Source of the DNA: Smithellaceae bacterium
GTDB lineage: Bacteria; Desulfobacterota; Syntrophia; Syntrophales; Smithellaceae
DNA: 6,552 nt
Assembly (NCBI GenBank): GCA_028701435.1
Contig: JAQVQT010000104.1
Span: forward strand, 1 to 6,552
Direction of reading: 5' to 3'
How positions within the stretch are numbered: the first letter of the stretch is position 1; each line of letters begins with the position of its first letter. The notes under the pieces are model-generated. The model was given only the letters and a program-made list of their open reading frames with translations, searched no databases and was not told where the DNA came from. Below, in pieces: positions 6,041-6,552 of the stretch. The position numbers and the translations under genes were made by a program.

Positions 6041-6072
6041 ATTTCCCCTACTCATTCGCAGCTGTGGGAAAT
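6041..6072. repeat. 7-bp inverted repeat next to the antitoxin promoter
   Basis: ATTTCCC (6041-6047) and GGGAAAT (6066-6072) are perfect inverse copies, 18 bases apart, ending 5 bases before the -35 region of the next gene. AbiEi antitoxins are known to repress their own promoters by binding inverted repeats, so this is a candidate operator. A chance repeat in AT-rich DNA is also possible. Confidence 0.35.
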
Positions 6073-6077
6073 TATTC

Positions 6078-6106
6078 TTGCATTTCAAAGTCCAAGTTCG
6101 TATAAT
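6078..6106 (+). promoter_or_regulatory. sigma-70-type promoter for the AbiEi-like gene
   Basis: A perfect -10 TATAAT (6101-6106) lies 17 bp after TTGCAT (6078-6083), which keeps the TTG of the -35 consensus. The predicted start point near 6113 gives an AT-rich leader of about 30 bases before the ATG at 6144. It is the best promoter match in the window. Confidence 0.65.
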
Positions 6107-6143
6107 GTGAACCAAAGATCATAAAATTTATATTATTTAGGCC

Positions 6144-6552
6144 ATGATATACGCAAAAAAACCCATAGCCGCCATCCTGCGGTGTCCGAGAACCGTCTTT
6201 ACCTTTAAGGACATTGCCTTGCTGTGGCGTAATCCGGATCAAAAAGCCGTGATCGCCGGCATCAATTATTATGTTGGCACGGGGCAGATTCACAGGATAC
6301 GGCGCGGCATTTACGCGAAGGATCAAAATTACGACAAAACAGAGCTGGCCTGCAGAATCTACACGCCCGCATATGTCAGCTTCGAAACCGTGCTTGCGCG
6401 CGCGGGCATCAACTTTCAGTATTACGGCCAGATCTTTATTGCGTCGTATCTGGCGCGAGAAATTGTTGTCGATGGTCAGGTTTATCAATACAGAAAGCTC
6501 AAGAATGCTCTCCTGACGGATTCCACCGGCGTATCAAACAATAACGGCATCG
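6144..6552 (+). CDS. AbiEi-family antitoxin of a type IV toxin-antitoxin system (5' part, runs off right edge)
   Basis: The first 136 residues of a protein resembling AbiEi antitoxins, the DNA-binding partners of AbiEii nucleotidyltransferase toxins. These pairs act in plasmid or island maintenance and phage abortive infection. Residues 13-58 look like a winged helix: CPRTVFTFKDIALLW, an INYYVGTGQIHRI helix, then the basic wing RRGIYAKD (53-60). After it comes the family-like block YDKTELACRIYTPAYVSFET, then FQYYGQIFIASYLAREI (91-107). The ATG at 6144 is the first usable start, since an in-frame TAG lies at 6138-6140. There is no convincing Shine-Dalgarno sequence; only AGG sits 2 bases away, so translation may start weakly or on a near-leaderless message. 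The upstream DNA is AT-rich, unlike tamA and cydAB, which suits acquired DNA. The toxin gene would be expected directly downstream, outside the window. Confidence 0.75.
   Translation, partial: MIYAKKPIAAILRCPRTVFTFKDIALLWRNPDQKAVIAGINYYVGTGQIHRIRRGIYAKDQNYDKTELACRIYTPAYVSFETVLARAGINFQYYGQIFIASYLAREIVVDGQVYQYRKLKNALLTDSTGVSNNNGI

Noticed and set aside
6072..6488. Minus-strand 138-codon open frame at the right end
   Set aside because: It is antisense to the AbiEi-like gene and its promoter, with no recognisable pattern.

Overview
The window most likely comes from a Gram-negative bacterium that lives with little or no oxygen. A Desulfobacterota/Deltaproteobacteria-type genome is my best guess. 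That guess rests on family resemblance, not on any marker gene. An outer-membrane TamA/TamB pair shows a two-membrane cell. A short cytochrome bd oxidase and an OsmC-type gene suggest defence against oxygen and peroxide.

Left part (1-2762, minus strand): three genes read leftward in what looks like one operon. They are a small secreted protein of unknown function (2403-2762), tamA (540-2366) and the first 181 codons of tamB (543 to the left edge). The tamB start was worked out here: a TTG codon that overlaps the tamA stop in a TTGA tetranucleotide.

Centre (2763-5349): a 134-bp divergent intergenic region separates this operon from cydA and cydB on the plus strand. These encode the two core subunits of cytochrome bd quinol oxidase, and the haem and quinol residues appear intact. 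The genes are separated by an unusually long 131-bp spacer. It holds a 7-bp tandem repeat that starts inside the cydA stop codon, and a 14-bp hairpin ending just before the cydB ribosome binding site.

Right part (5350-6552): downstream of cydB are a GC-rich hairpin and a copy or remnant of the widespread GTCATTGCGAG-type interspersed repeat. Next is an OsmC-family gene (5531-5973) broken by a single missing base near 5663. After an AT-rich gap with a good sigma-70-type promoter comes the start of an AbiEi-family antitoxin (6144 to the right edge). Its nucleotidyltransferase toxin partner would be expected outside the window.

How the genes fit together: TamA and TamB span the envelope to help outer-membrane assembly or lipid transport. 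CydAB reduces oxygen at the inner membrane. The OsmC protein, if it were intact, would remove organic peroxides. The right end looks like accessory DNA: interspersed repeat, broken gene, AT-rich promoter, toxin-antitoxin gene. I found no clear undescribed system. The most unusual items are the cydA-cydB spacer and the broken osmC-like gene.
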